Assembly: GCF_900113245.1 (NCBI RefSeq)
Contig: NZ_FOOQ01000001.1
Coordinates: 868,001-932,000 of the forward strand
DNA from: Halopelagius inordinatus
GTDB lineage: Archaea > Halobacteriota > Halobacteria > Halobacteriales > Haloferacaceae
Direction: 5' to 3'
DNA: 64,000 nucleotides
The notes beneath the pieces are model-generated. The model saw only the letters and a program-made list of their open reading frames with translations. It was not told the DNA's origin and did no database searches. Shown piece by piece: positions 1 through 7,814 of the stretch. How positions within the stretch are numbered: position 1 is the stretch's first letter; every line of letters starts with the position of its first letter. A program made the translations under genes and the position numbers.

Positions 1-151
1 CTTCGAGGAGTGACTGCCGCAACTGGTCCATGTCGTCGGTTCTCCGGTCCGCAAATAAAAGGTGGCGGTTCGGCGGTTCCGTACGGGTACGCCTCACGGT
101 GCGTGAGAGCGTGTGTCTCACCGAGGGGGCGGAACGTCCGCCTCGCCCGCC

Positions 152-550
152 TCAGACGCCCAACAGACCCATCGCCGTCCGAACGAGTTGTTCCTCCGGT
201 TCGTCGGGACTGACGAAGAGGAGCATTCCGCGGCCGCCGCAGTACACCTGCAGCAGTTTTCTCCCGTCTACCTCTCGGGACTTGTACTCGACGCGTTCGT
301 GCGTCGGGCGAAGCCCCGAGAAGAGGCCGTGCCGTACGAAGTCTCGTCGCGTCTCTTCGGCGAGACTCGTGAGACGGCGGACCAGGTCCTCTCGGTCGTC
401 GAACGAATCCGACAACTCGTCTCCGACGTGAAAGAGGTCGAACGACGTCGCGCCGTAGACGGCGACGAGGTCGAGCGACCCTTCCACCGCGTCCCCCAAC
501 GACTGCAGGACGACGCCCCTATCCGGACCCGGCCAGTTCGCGCTGTTCAT
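152..550 (-). CDS. Small haloarchaeal protein (DUF7522-like), function unknown
   Basis: A 132-residue protein beginning MNSANWPGPDRG. The reading frame is open further upstream to a TTG at 640, but that lies before the transcription start predicted from the TATA box at 657-668, so the ATG at 550 is preferred. The body is a mixed alpha/beta acidic domain with a middle segment naming DLFHVGDEL and a hydrophobic end (GRGMLLFVSP). There is no signal peptide or membrane span. It resembles the small haloarchaeal DUF7522 family from memory; that assignment is tentative. A 22-codon upstream ORF precedes it on the same transcript. Confidence 0.7.
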   Translation of the reverse strand: MNSANWPGPDRGVVLQSLGDAVEGSLDLVAVYGATSFDLFHVGDELSDSFDDREDLVRRLTSLAEETRRDFVRHGLFSGLRPTHERVEYKSREVDGRKLLQVYCGGRGMLLFVSPDEPEEQLVRTAMGLLGV

Positions 551-567
551 CCGTGCGGGGTTGTGTA

Positions 568-636
568 TCACACGTACCCCTCCACGTTCCGACGCGGGAG
601 TGTCCCGTCCCCCGAATCCACGTCTGGAACCATCAT
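568..636 (-). other. Possible leaderless 22-codon upstream ORF
   Basis: ATG-ATG at 636-631 opens a 22-residue frame (MMVPDVDSGDGT...) ending in TGA at 568-570, 17 nt before the ATG of the following gene at 550. The TATA box centred near 662 predicts transcription starting at about 636, exactly the first ATG, so the transcript would be leaderless and ribosomes would meet this mini-ORF first. Whether it encodes a stable peptide or only regulates the next gene cannot be told from sequence. Confidence 0.3.
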
Positions 637-656
637 GCAACTTCTGATTGTCAGAG

Positions 657-668
657 TATTATATAAAT
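657..668 (-). promoter_or_regulatory. Strong TATA box
   Basis: On the minus strand this reads ATTTATATAATA, a near-consensus archaeal TATA box, in otherwise GC-rich DNA. Its centre is about 26 nt upstream of the ATG at 636. The motif is nearly symmetric and could also fire rightward, but no convincing coding frame follows closely on the plus strand until 941. The interval 551-940 otherwise contains nothing I can support. Confidence 0.6.
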
Positions 669-940
669 CCGAGGGTGACATTTCAGACGTGGAGAAACTG
701 CCGAACGGAGGCCGTCGTCCCCGTGAGACGAACCGCCGACTCGTTCGCCTCGCGGTGCGTCCCACCCGCCGCGACGAACGCCCGCGAGGGAACGCCCGCG
801 TTCTCTCTCGAACGGTCGATACGACGGCGGGCCCGTCTCTCGACGTGTCTGTTCGGCTGTCAGATCCGACGGCGCGTTCTGCGACGCGGTCGATCGCAAA
901 CGAGTTACGCGAGGACGTCCACGAGACGACAACCAGGGCG

Positions 941-1240
941 ATGCTCGAAGACGACCCCTCCGACGACCCGGAGAACCCCTACCCTCCCGGAACCGACGGG
1001 CCGAGAGTCGATATCCCGTCGGTGGATATCCCGTCCGTCGAACCCTCCACCGACGAACTCGGCGACTCGAAACTCACGTCGCTGTTTCTCCTCCACGTGA
1101 TCCTTTGGAACGCCGTTCTCCTCCTCGTGAGTCTCGGGACGATGCTGATATACTTCCGCGGCGACACCGCGACCGGCGGCCAGTTGCTCGCGGCGGGCGT
1201 CGTCTTGACGGCGTACGGTCTGTACCGCCTCCCCGACTGA
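941..1240 (+). CDS. Small membrane protein, DUF7322-like
   Basis: A 99-residue protein. The first 50 residues are acidic and proline-rich with a short tandem repeat (VDIPSVDIPSVEPS). Two hydrophobic spans follow (about residues 50-70 and 78-95) joined by a short loop containing YFRG. The layout, a disordered acidic N-terminus followed by a two-helix membrane hairpin, matches the haloarchaeal DUF7322 family as I recall it. The frame is open far upstream, but that part is arginine-rich and looks non-coding, so the ATG at 941 is chosen. Confidence 0.75.
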   Translation: MLEDDPSDDPENPYPPGTDGPRVDIPSVDIPSVEPSTDELGDSKLTSLFLLHVILWNAVLLLVSLGTMLIYFRGDTATGGQLLAAGVVLTAYGLYRLPD

Positions 1241-1369
1241 CTCGTCGCGAATCCGCGATTCGTCCCCGACTGGACCGGAGACGCGGTGACGCCGCCAGAA
1301 ATCGCTTCGAGAGAGACTCACCTGATAGCGGAAAACGTTTTGCCTGGCCTCGGTAACCACCACGTAATC

Positions 1370-1426
1370 ATGAGTGCAGCGTCCGACCGAAGAGAGGCGA
1401 TCCCGGCGGGGGGCGGGGGCGGCTGA
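1370..1426 (+). other. 18-codon leader ORF overlapping mnhE
   Basis: ATG at 1370 opens a frame of 18 codons (MSAASDRREAIPAGGGGG) whose TGA shares its final A with the ATG of mnhE at 1426. An A/T-rich stretch at 1331-1340 (gaaaacgttt) could be a weak TATA element. The TGATG arrangement is the same as between true neighbours in this operon, suggesting translational coupling of mnhE to the mini-ORF. No family is recognised. Confidence 0.35.
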
Positions 1427-2511
1427 TGGCAGACAGCAGTCCTCGTATCCTCGTTCCGGTCGGCGAGTCGGCGACGGTCCGCAACACCGTCGCCTACGCC
1501 GTCCGCGAGGCTCGATCCGTCGCCGAGGAGACGGGCGAACAGGCCACGGTACACTTCGTCTATCCGGTCCGGTGGCAGCTTATCGACGAGGACGAACCGG
1601 CGGCCACCCGAACCGTCGAGTTCCTCGAGCGAGTGCGCGTGTGGGCCGAGACCGACCTCGACTACGACGAGGACGCCCCCGCCGACGAGGACGCGCCGGT
1701 CGCCGTCGAAACCGCGATGGTCGGACAGGACCGCTACCTGTTCAGTCCCGGTGACTTCGCGGACATCCTCCTCGATTACGCGCACTCGGAGGGCCTCGAC
1801 CGAGTCATCGTCGACCCCGAGTACCAACCGGGTGGGAGCGCGCCGATGCTCCAACCCCTCGAACTCGAACTGGCGCGCTCCGACCTCGCCGTCGAGGAAG
1901 CGCCGGTCGAACGGCCGACCCGGCGCGGACGACTGCTCGGGCGCGCGTCCCTCCAGAAAGCCGCTCTCACGTTCGGGACGACGTTTCTGTTCTATCTCGT
2001 CGTCGGCGGGACGTTCTCGCCGTTCGACCTCGGGACGGGCGCTTTGACCGCCGCCATCGCGACGCTCCTTCTCTCGCGCGTCGCGTTCATCGACTCGCCG
2101 TCGCTCCGCAGGACGCCGGCCAGACTCGCTCGCGCCTGTCTCTACGTGCCGTATCTGCTCTGGGAAATCGCGAAGGCGAACCTCTCGGTCGCCTACATCA
2201 TCCTCCACCCGAGCCTCCCCATCGACCCGAAGATGTCCGGGTTTCGGGCGGCCGTCTGGGGCGACCTGCCGGTGACGACGATGGCAAACAGCATCACGCT
2301 CACGCCGGGGACGCTCACCGTCGACGTCGGCCGAGACGGCCTCCTCGTTCACTCGCTCGACGCCAGTTCGCGAGCGGACCTGGCGGGCGGGAAACTGGAA
2401 CGGGCCGTTCGGTTCGTCTTCTACGGGCGCGCGGCCGCCCGCATCCCGACGCCGACCGAACGCGGGAGCATCACTACGGACGACGCCGAATCGGGTGAGA
2501 CAGCGGACTGA
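1426..2511 (+). CDS. mnhE: Mrp/Mnh cation:proton antiporter subunit E with UspA-like N-terminus
   Basis: A 361-residue protein. Residues 1-130 look like a universal-stress-protein domain (ILVPVGES start; a later LDRVIVDPEYQ segment). Residues about 175-345 carry the MnhE membrane domain, with hydrophobic helices around 180-230 and the family segment GDLPVTTMANSITLTPGTLT followed by VHSLD. Bacterial MnhE proteins are about 160 residues, so the N-terminal half is an extra soluble domain known from haloarchaea. It is the first subunit of a nine-gene operon with overlapping or nearly touching genes, and its TGA overlaps the next ATG. The complex exchanges Na+ for H+ across the membrane. Confidence 0.9.
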   Translation: MADSSPRILVPVGESATVRNTVAYAVREARSVAEETGEQATVHFVYPVRWQLIDEDEPAATRTVEFLERVRVWAETDLDYDEDAPADEDAPVAVETAMVGQDRYLFSPGDFADILLDYAHSEGLDRVIVDPEYQPGGSAPMLQPLELELARSDLAVEEAPVERPTRRGRLLGRASLQKAALTFGTTFLFYLVVGGTFSPFDLGTGALTAAIATLLLSRVAFIDSPSLRRTPARLARACLYVPYLLWEIAKANLSVAYIILHPSLPIDPKMSGFRAAVWGDLPVTTMANSITLTPGTLTVDVGRDGLLVHSLDASSRADLAGGKLERAVRFVFYGRAAARIPTPTERGSITTDDAESGETAD

Positions 2512-2795
2512 TGTTCGAGTCACTTCCCGTCGAGTCCGTGCTCCTCGGTGCCGCCGCCGCCTTCGTCGTCCTCGCGGTGGTCCTTCTCTACCGCGTCGTC
2601 CGCGGCCCGACGATGCAGGACCGCGTCATCGCCGTCAACGCCATCGGGACGAACACGGTGGTCGTGTTGGTGCTGGTCGCGGCGGCGTTCGACGCGCCCG
2701 GCTACCTCGACATCGCACTCGTCTACGCCCTGTTGAACTTCCTGATGAGCATCGCTATCTCGAAGTTCACCGTCGAACGCGGGGGTGTCATCTGA
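2511..2795 (+). CDS. mnhF: Mrp/Mnh antiporter subunit F
   Basis: A 94-residue protein with three predicted membrane helices. It carries the MnhF signature around VVRGPTMQDRVIAVNAIGTN, where the RGP and D-R residues are the conserved family core. The length is normal for MnhF. The start ATG overlaps the stop of mnhE, and its own stop lies inside the beginning of the mnhG frame, so it is translationally coupled on both sides. Confidence 0.92.
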   Translation: MFESLPVESVLLGAAAAFVVLAVVLLYRVVRGPTMQDRVIAVNAIGTNTVVVLVLVAAAFDAPGYLDIALVYALLNFLMSIAISKFTVERGGVI

Positions 2796-3108
2796 CGTGG
2801 CGCTCCTCGATTACGTCGTCGTCGCACTCGTCGCCGCGGGGGTGTTCTTCGGCCTCGTCGCCACCGTCGGCATCATCCGACTGCCCGACCTCTACACCCG
2901 CGCACACGCGACGTCCAAGAGCGACACCCTCGGCGCGGTGCTCACGTTGGGCGGCGTCGCGTTCGTCTTCGGCGCGGAGTTCTCCACGGTGAAGACGTTG
3001 CTTTTGCTCCTGTTCATGTTCATCACGAACCCGACGGCCGCCCACGCCATCTCCCGGGCGGCGTACGACCAAGGTATCGAACCGTGGACCGCAGAGGAGG
3101 GAGACTGA
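2785..3108 (+). CDS. mnhG: Mrp/Mnh antiporter subunit G
   Basis: A protein of 107 residues from GTG 2785, or 103 from GTG 2797. The second fits the TGACGTG junction that also precedes the next gene. It has three hydrophobic helices and the MnhG core IRLPDLYTRAHATSKSDTLG, the conserved proline/arginine/histidine segment of the family. The soluble tail is short. It sits between F and the DUF4040 subunit in canonical order. Confidence 0.92.
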   Translation: MSSDVALLDYVVVALVAAGVFFGLVATVGIIRLPDLYTRAHATSKSDTLGAVLTLGGVAFVFGAEFSTVKTLLLLLFMFITNPTAAHAISRAAYDQGIEPWTAEEGD

Positions 3109-3109
3109 C

Positions 3110-3646
3110 GTGCAACTCCCAATCTACGCCGCGTTGCTCACGTTCGTGGTCGTGGCCGCACTCGCGGCCACGTTCCTCCGGGACGTTCTCAGCGCCATCA
3201 TCGTCTTCGCCGGCTTCAGCCTCGGCGTCGCCATCATCTGGGTGCTCTTGAGTGCACCGGACGTGGCGTTGACCGAGGCGGCCGTCGGCGCGGGCGTGAC
3301 GACGGTGCTTTTCTTGATTACCATCGTCCGGACGGTCCGACCCGGCGGTGACAGACTGTTCGACCGCATCGGCTGGCGCTCTGCGGCCCTCGTCACCGCG
3401 TTGATGGCCGTGCTGTTCAGCACCGTGGGTTCGCTCCCCCGCGTCGGCGACCCGCAGTCGCCGGTCGCCACCTCGGAGGTCACCACCTACTACCTCGAAA
3501 ACGCCTACCCCGAAACCGGAGTCGAGAACGTCGTCACGGCGGTGCTTGCGGCCTACCGTGGGTTCGACACCCTCGGCGAGGCCACCGTCGTCGTCGCCGC
3601 CGGCGTCGCCGTTCTCGTCGTGCTTCGACAGGAGACGTTCGTATGA
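3110..3646 (+). CDS. Antiporter subunit with DUF4040 (MbhD/MbhE-type) domain
   Basis: A 178-residue integral membrane protein. Residues about 5-75 form the DUF4040/MbhD segment, with the conserved acidic helix around APDVALTEAAVGAG. Residues about 85-175 add a second part resembling MbhE, ending VVAAGVAVLVVLRQ. In bacterial Mrp this region is the C-terminal portion of the large MrpA; here it is a separate gene, as in archaeal Mrp and membrane-bound hydrogenase clusters. It starts with GTG two bases after the previous stop and overlaps mnhB by 4 nt. Confidence 0.88.
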   Translation: MQLPIYAALLTFVVVAALAATFLRDVLSAIIVFAGFSLGVAIIWVLLSAPDVALTEAAVGAGVTTVLFLITIVRTVRPGGDRLFDRIGWRSAALVTALMAVLFSTVGSLPRVGDPQSPVATSEVTTYYLENAYPETGVENVVTAVLAAYRGFDTLGEATVVVAAGVAVLVVLRQETFV

Positions 3647-4134
3647 GCGACGCAGACACCCAACGCAGCACCTACGTCGAGAGTACAGTCATCATGACCA
3701 CCGTCCGCGTCATCGTCCCGTTCGTCTTCACGTTCGGGCTGTTCGTCATGTTCCACGGCGCAGAATCCGCCGGTGGCGGCTTCCAAGGCGGCGCGATAGT
3801 CGCCTCGTGCATCCTCATGCTCGCGTTCGCGTTCGGTATCGAACCGACGCGAGGATGGCTCAGCGACGGGTTCATGCGTGCCCTCATCGCCGGCGGTGCC
3901 GGCACGTTCGCCCTCATCGGCATCGCTGCCGTGCTCACGGGCGGGGCGTTCCTCGATTACGCCGCGCTCGGATTCGGGAAGTCGGGCGTCAAATACGGCA
4001 TCGAACTCGTGGAACTCGGCATCGGTGCCGTCGTCTCCGGCGTCATCGTGGCGCTCTTCTTGAGTCTCGCGGCGGGGTTCGACGCATCGGGGTTCGACGA
4101 CGTCGACGCGGTCGAAGGAGGTGACGAGGTATGA
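3643..4134 (+). CDS. mnhB: Mrp/Mnh antiporter subunit B
   Basis: A 163-residue protein with four hydrophobic helices. It contains the MnhB signature GLFVMFHGAESAGGGFQGGA, with the H-G and GGGFQ residues diagnostic of the family. The ATG overlaps the upstream gene by four bases (ATGA), and the stop overlaps mnhC the same way. It is part of the membrane antiporter complex. Confidence 0.93.
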   Translation: MSDADTQRSTYVESTVIMTTVRVIVPFVFTFGLFVMFHGAESAGGGFQGGAIVASCILMLAFAFGIEPTRGWLSDGFMRALIAGGAGTFALIGIAAVLTGGAFLDYAALGFGKSGVKYGIELVELGIGAVVSGVIVALFLSLAAGFDASGFDDVDAVEGGDEV

Positions 4135-4499
4135 GCGTGATCGACCTGTTTGCGACCCACTACACCTACATCGCGTTCGTCGCGCTGGTCGGCATCGGTC
4201 TGTACGCCGTCATCGAGAGCTCGAACCTCGTCAAGAAGGTCATCGGGATGAACATCTTCCAGGTGGGCATCTTCCTGTTTTTCGTCACGACGGGCTACGT
4301 CGACGGGGCGAAAGCGCCCATCGTCCACGGCGAACTCCACGGGCCGTACGCGAGTCCGCTTCCGCACGTCCTCATCCTGACCGCCATCGTCGTCGGCGTG
4401 AGTCTGACCGCGGTTGCGCTCGCGCTCATCGTGCGCATCTACGAGGAGTACGGGACGCTCGACGAGGAGGTAATAAAGGAGGTGCGTCTGAATGACTGA
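4131..4499 (+). CDS. mnhC: Mrp/Mnh antiporter subunit C (NuoK-like)
   Basis: A 122-residue protein with three membrane helices, homologous to complex I subunit NuoK. Visible family features are GIGLYAVIESSNLVKKVIG and, near the end, the DVLILTAIVVG-like helix (here HVLILTAIVVGVSLTAVAL). The length is normal. The gene overlaps mnhB by 4 nt and the following D subunit by 8 nt. Confidence 0.93.
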   Translation: MSVIDLFATHYTYIAFVALVGIGLYAVIESSNLVKKVIGMNIFQVGIFLFFVTTGYVDGAKAPIVHGELHGPYASPLPHVLILTAIVVGVSLTAVALALIVRIYEEYGTLDEEVIKEVRLND

Positions 4500-5997
4500 C
4501 GCGCTCGCGTTCCTCGTCGTCGCGCCGATAGTCGCGGCGCTTCTTCCGATAGCGCTCGGGTCGTTCTCCGAGCGCGCGGGGTGGTTCGTCGCCGCGTTGG
4601 CCGCCCTCGTCCAACTCGGACTGTCGCTCGTCGTCGCCCGGCGCGTCCTGACGGGCGGGCAGTTCACCTACGCAGTCGGCAACTTCCAGCCCCCGATGGG
4701 TATCGAACTCGTCGCAGACGGCGTCTCGGCGACGCTTCTCGTCGTCGTCGCGGCGGTGACCGTCGGCGTCGTCGCCTACGCGCGCCGCGCCGGTCCGCAC
4801 TCGAACGCGTTCTACAGCGAACTGCTGTTGCTCACGGCGGGCGTCTCTGGCGTCATCGCCACCGGCGACGTGTTCAACCTGTACGTCTTCCTCGAAATCA
4901 CGGGCCTCGCGACGTACGCCCTCGTCGCCAGCGGTCGGTCGCCGGCGGCGGCGGTGGCGAGCCTGAAATACCTGTTCGTCGGCACCATCGGCGCGTCGCT
5001 GTACCTGCTCGGCGTCGGCTACCTCTACGTCTCCACGGGGACGCTGAACATGGCCGACTTGGCGGAGGTTCTCTCCTCGGTCGGCTACACCTCGCCGCTG
5101 GTCCTGACCGGGTTCGGCCTGATAGTGACCGGCCTCCTCGTCAAGGTGGCGCTGTTCCCGCTTCACACGTGGCAGCCGGGCGCGTACGCGGAGTCGCCGG
5201 ACGCGGTCAGCGCCTACATCTCGGCACTCGTCTCGACCGCGGCGGCGTACGCGCTGTTCCGCGTCGTCTACGAGGTGTTCACGCTGGAGTTCTTCGCGGC
5301 GGTGCCCGTCGCACAGGACATCCTCGTCTTCCTCGCGGCGATTAGCGTCGTCGCCGGGGCGGTGCTCGCGGTGATGCAGTCCGAACCCAAACGGATGCTC
5401 GCGTACTCCTCCGTCTCGCAGTTCGGCCTGATAGTCGCCGCCCTCGGCGTCGCGAACGAAACCGCCGTCGGCGGGGCGCTCATTCACCTCGTGGGACACG
5501 CCGTCATGAAGGGCGGTCTGTTCCTCACGGTTGGCGTCATCGCGGCCGGAACCGGCGCGCGCACCATCGACGACTTCGCCGGACTCGCGGACCGCGCGCC
5601 CGTCGCGAGCGCGGCGTTCGCGGTGCTCGCGTTCTCCATGGTCGGCATCCCGCCGGCGATAGGGTTCGCCGGCAAGTGGAATATCGTCGTCGGCGCGGTT
5701 GCCGACGGCCGGTGGATAATCGCGGCCGTCGTCGTCGTGAGCACGCTCTTGACGCTCGCGTACTTCGCGCGGTTCATCGAACGGATGTACTTCGCGGACG
5801 TTCCCGACCACGGCCACGCGGATACGGCGCCGACGGCCGCAGACGGCGGTGAGACGGGGAGAACGACCCGTCCGCCCGTCTCTCACGGGATGCGCGTCGT
5901 CGTCGTCGCGGCGGCAGTCGCCGCCGTCGTACTCGGATTCGTCGCCTCTGACCTCGTCGACGTCTTCCAGCCGGTTCTGGAGGTGTACTTCGCATGA
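4492..5997 (+). CDS. mnhD: Mrp/Mnh antiporter subunit D (NuoN/L-type), first copy
   Basis: A 501-residue polytopic protein of the proton-conducting membrane transporter family (NuoL/M/N). Visible core motifs are the glutamate helix NLYVFLEITGLATYALVA, the lysine/histidine segment KVALFPLHTWQPGAYAESPD, and KRMLAYSSVSQFGLI, with HLVGHAVMKGGLF further on. A hydrophilic stretch near residues 440-465 precedes the last helix. It is the first of three D/A-type subunits in this operon and overlaps both neighbours. Confidence 0.93.
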   Translation: MTDALAFLVVAPIVAALLPIALGSFSERAGWFVAALAALVQLGLSLVVARRVLTGGQFTYAVGNFQPPMGIELVADGVSATLLVVVAAVTVGVVAYARRAGPHSNAFYSELLLLTAGVSGVIATGDVFNLYVFLEITGLATYALVASGRSPAAAVASLKYLFVGTIGASLYLLGVGYLYVSTGTLNMADLAEVLSSVGYTSPLVLTGFGLIVTGLLVKVALFPLHTWQPGAYAESPDAVSAYISALVSTAAAYALFRVVYEVFTLEFFAAVPVAQDILVFLAAISVVAGAVLAVMQSEPKRMLAYSSVSQFGLIVAALGVANETAVGGALIHLVGHAVMKGGLFLTVGVIAAGTGARTIDDFAGLADRAPVASAAFAVLAFSMVGIPPAIGFAGKWNIVVGAVADGRWIIAAVVVVSTLLTLAYFARFIERMYFADVPDHGHADTAPTAADGGETGRTTRPPVSHGMRVVVVAAAVAAVVLGFVASDLVDVFQPVLEVYFA

Positions 5998-7814
5998 GCG
6001 ATATCGCATCACTAAGACCGATGGCCGCGGTTCTCGCCGCCGCCGTCGGTATCGTCGCAATCGTCGCATCGCGCCGCAGACCGAACGTTCGAGAGGGTTT
6101 TACCGTCCTCTCTGCGCTCTCTACGTTCGCAATCGTCGCGAGCATGGTTCCGGGCATCCTCTCGGGGACGGCCTACGTCACGGACCTCGGAGCGTTCGTC
6201 CCCGGCGTGCGGTTCGTCCTTCGGGCGGACCCGCTCGGAACCATCTTCGCGCTACTCGCGAGTTTCCTCTGGATCATCACCAGTTTCTACAGCGTCGGAT
6301 ACATGCGCGGACTGGACGAACACGCCCAGACGCGTTACTTCGCCGCGTTCGCAGGCAGCGTCAGCGCCGCCGTCGGCGTCGCGTTCGCCTCGAACCTCAT
6401 CGTCCTCTACGTCTTCTACGAACTGCTGACGGTGGCGACGTACCCGCTCGTCACTCACGACCAGACCGCCGAGGCCCGCCGCGCCGGTCGGAAGTACCTC
6501 TTGTACACGTTCGGCGGCGGCGTCGCCGTCCTCGCCGGAACGGCACTCGTCTTTTGGTCCACCGGCACCGTCGACTTCGCGGCGGGCGGCATCGCCGCCC
6601 TCGCTGAGGCCGACCCGGTGGTCGCCCGCGCCGCGTTCGCGCTTCTGACGGCCGGATTCGGCGTGAAAGCCGCGCTCATGCCCGTTCACTCGTGGCTCCC
6701 GGACGCGATGGTCGCGCCGACGCCCGTTTCGGGACTGCTCCACGCGGTGGCCGTCGTGAAAAGCGGCGTCTTCGGAATCTCGCGCGTCGTCTTGGACGTG
6801 TTCGGCCCCGAAACCGTCTCGGACCTCGGCGTCGGCCTCCCGCTTGCGGCCATCGCCGCGTTCACCGTCCTGACTGCGAGCGTCATGGCGCTCCGACAGG
6901 ACAACCTCAAGCGCCGACTCGCCTACTCGACCGTGAGTCAACTGTCGTACATCGTCCTCGGGTTGGGGCTTCTCTCTCCGGCGGCACTCGTCGGCGGACT
7001 GCTCCACATCCCGGCGCACGCGTTCATGAAACTCACCCTGTTCTTCTGTGCGGGCGCGATTCACGTCGAGACGCACACCGACGACATCAGCGACATGGCG
7101 GGTATCGGACGGCGCATGCCGGTGACGATGGCCGCCTTCGGGGTGGCTAGCCTCGGAATGGCCGGACTCCCCCTCGTCGCCGGATTCGTCAGCAAGTGGT
7201 ACCTCCTCATCGGGAGCATCGAGGCCGGACAGGTGGTGTTCGCGTTCGTCCTCCTCGGGTCCGGCCTCCTGAACATCGCGTACTTCTGGCCCATCGTCTA
7301 TCAGGCGTTCTTCCAGACGCCCGACGACACGGACGCCAAACCGGTCATCGAGTCGCCGTTCGGCGGACGGCGGAACGTCGAGTCGTCGCCGTCGGCCACG
7401 GCCGACGGTGGGACGCCGCGGCCGGACGGAGGGACGCCCAAGGAGACGCCGGACGCCGACGACGACGGCGGTTACGCGGTAGACCGGTATCCGAGCGACC
7501 ACGTTCGGGACGACGCCGACGGACACGGTCCGGCGGGCCGTCAGACGGAGTCTGACGACGCCGACGACTCTGACGTCCGCGGCCAGGGTGCCACCGAAGA
7601 GGCGCACGGCGCACACGACGACCACCACCACGGCGGGCCGCCGCCGGGCGGGTGGGAGCGTCGCGCCTTCGGGAAAGAGAGCACGTGGTTCATGCTCGCT
7701 CCGATATCCACCGCCGCCACCGGCGCGGTGGCTCTCGGCATCGCGCCGTACACGTTCGTGTTCCTCGCACTCGTCGAACGCGTCGTCGCCGGCGCGACGG
7801 GGGTGGCGTTCTGA
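5994..7814 (+). CDS. Mrp/Mnh antiporter D-type subunit with Asp/His-rich insert
   Basis: A 606-residue proton-conducting transporter family protein. The core motifs are VFYELLTVATYPLV, KAALMPVHSWLPDAMVAPTP and KRRLAYSTVSQLSYIVLGLG. Between the last regular helix (about residue 440) and the terminal helix (about 565-600) lies roughly 120 residues of low-complexity acidic sequence ending in a histidine cluster (HDDHHHGGPPPGG). That length and composition are unusual for a D subunit; a loop outside the membrane is inferred. The gene overlaps its neighbours by 4 and 3 bases (ATGA and TGATG-type junctions). Confidence 0.9.
   Translation: MSDIASLRPMAAVLAAAVGIVAIVASRRRPNVREGFTVLSALSTFAIVASMVPGILSGTAYVTDLGAFVPGVRFVLRADPLGTIFALLASFLWIITSFYSVGYMRGLDEHAQTRYFAAFAGSVSAAVGVAFASNLIVLYVFYELLTVATYPLVTHDQTAEARRAGRKYLLYTFGGGVAVLAGTALVFWSTGTVDFAAGGIAALAEADPVVARAAFALLTAGFGVKAALMPVHSWLPDAMVAPTPVSGLLHAVAVVKSGVFGISRVVLDVFGPETVSDLGVGLPLAAIAAFTVLTASVMALRQDNLKRRLAYSTVSQLSYIVLGLGLLSPAALVGGLLHIPAHAFMKLTLFFCAGAIHVETHTDDISDMAGIGRRMPVTMAAFGVASLGMAGLPLVAGFVSKWYLLIGSIEAGQVVFAFVLLGSGLLNIAYFWPIVYQAFFQTPDDTDAKPVIESPFGGRRNVESSPSATADGGTPRPDGGTPKETPDADDDGGYAVDRYPSDHVRDDADGHGPAGRQTESDDADDSDVRGQGATEEAHGAHDDHHHGGPPPGGWERRAFGKESTWFMLAPISTAATGAVALGIAPYTFVFLALVERVVAGATGVAF

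Noticed and set aside
4426-6069. 547-codon minus-strand frame opposite the D-type antiporter subunit
   Set aside because: Highly charged Arg/Asp repeats typical of antisense to membrane-protein codons; no start context.
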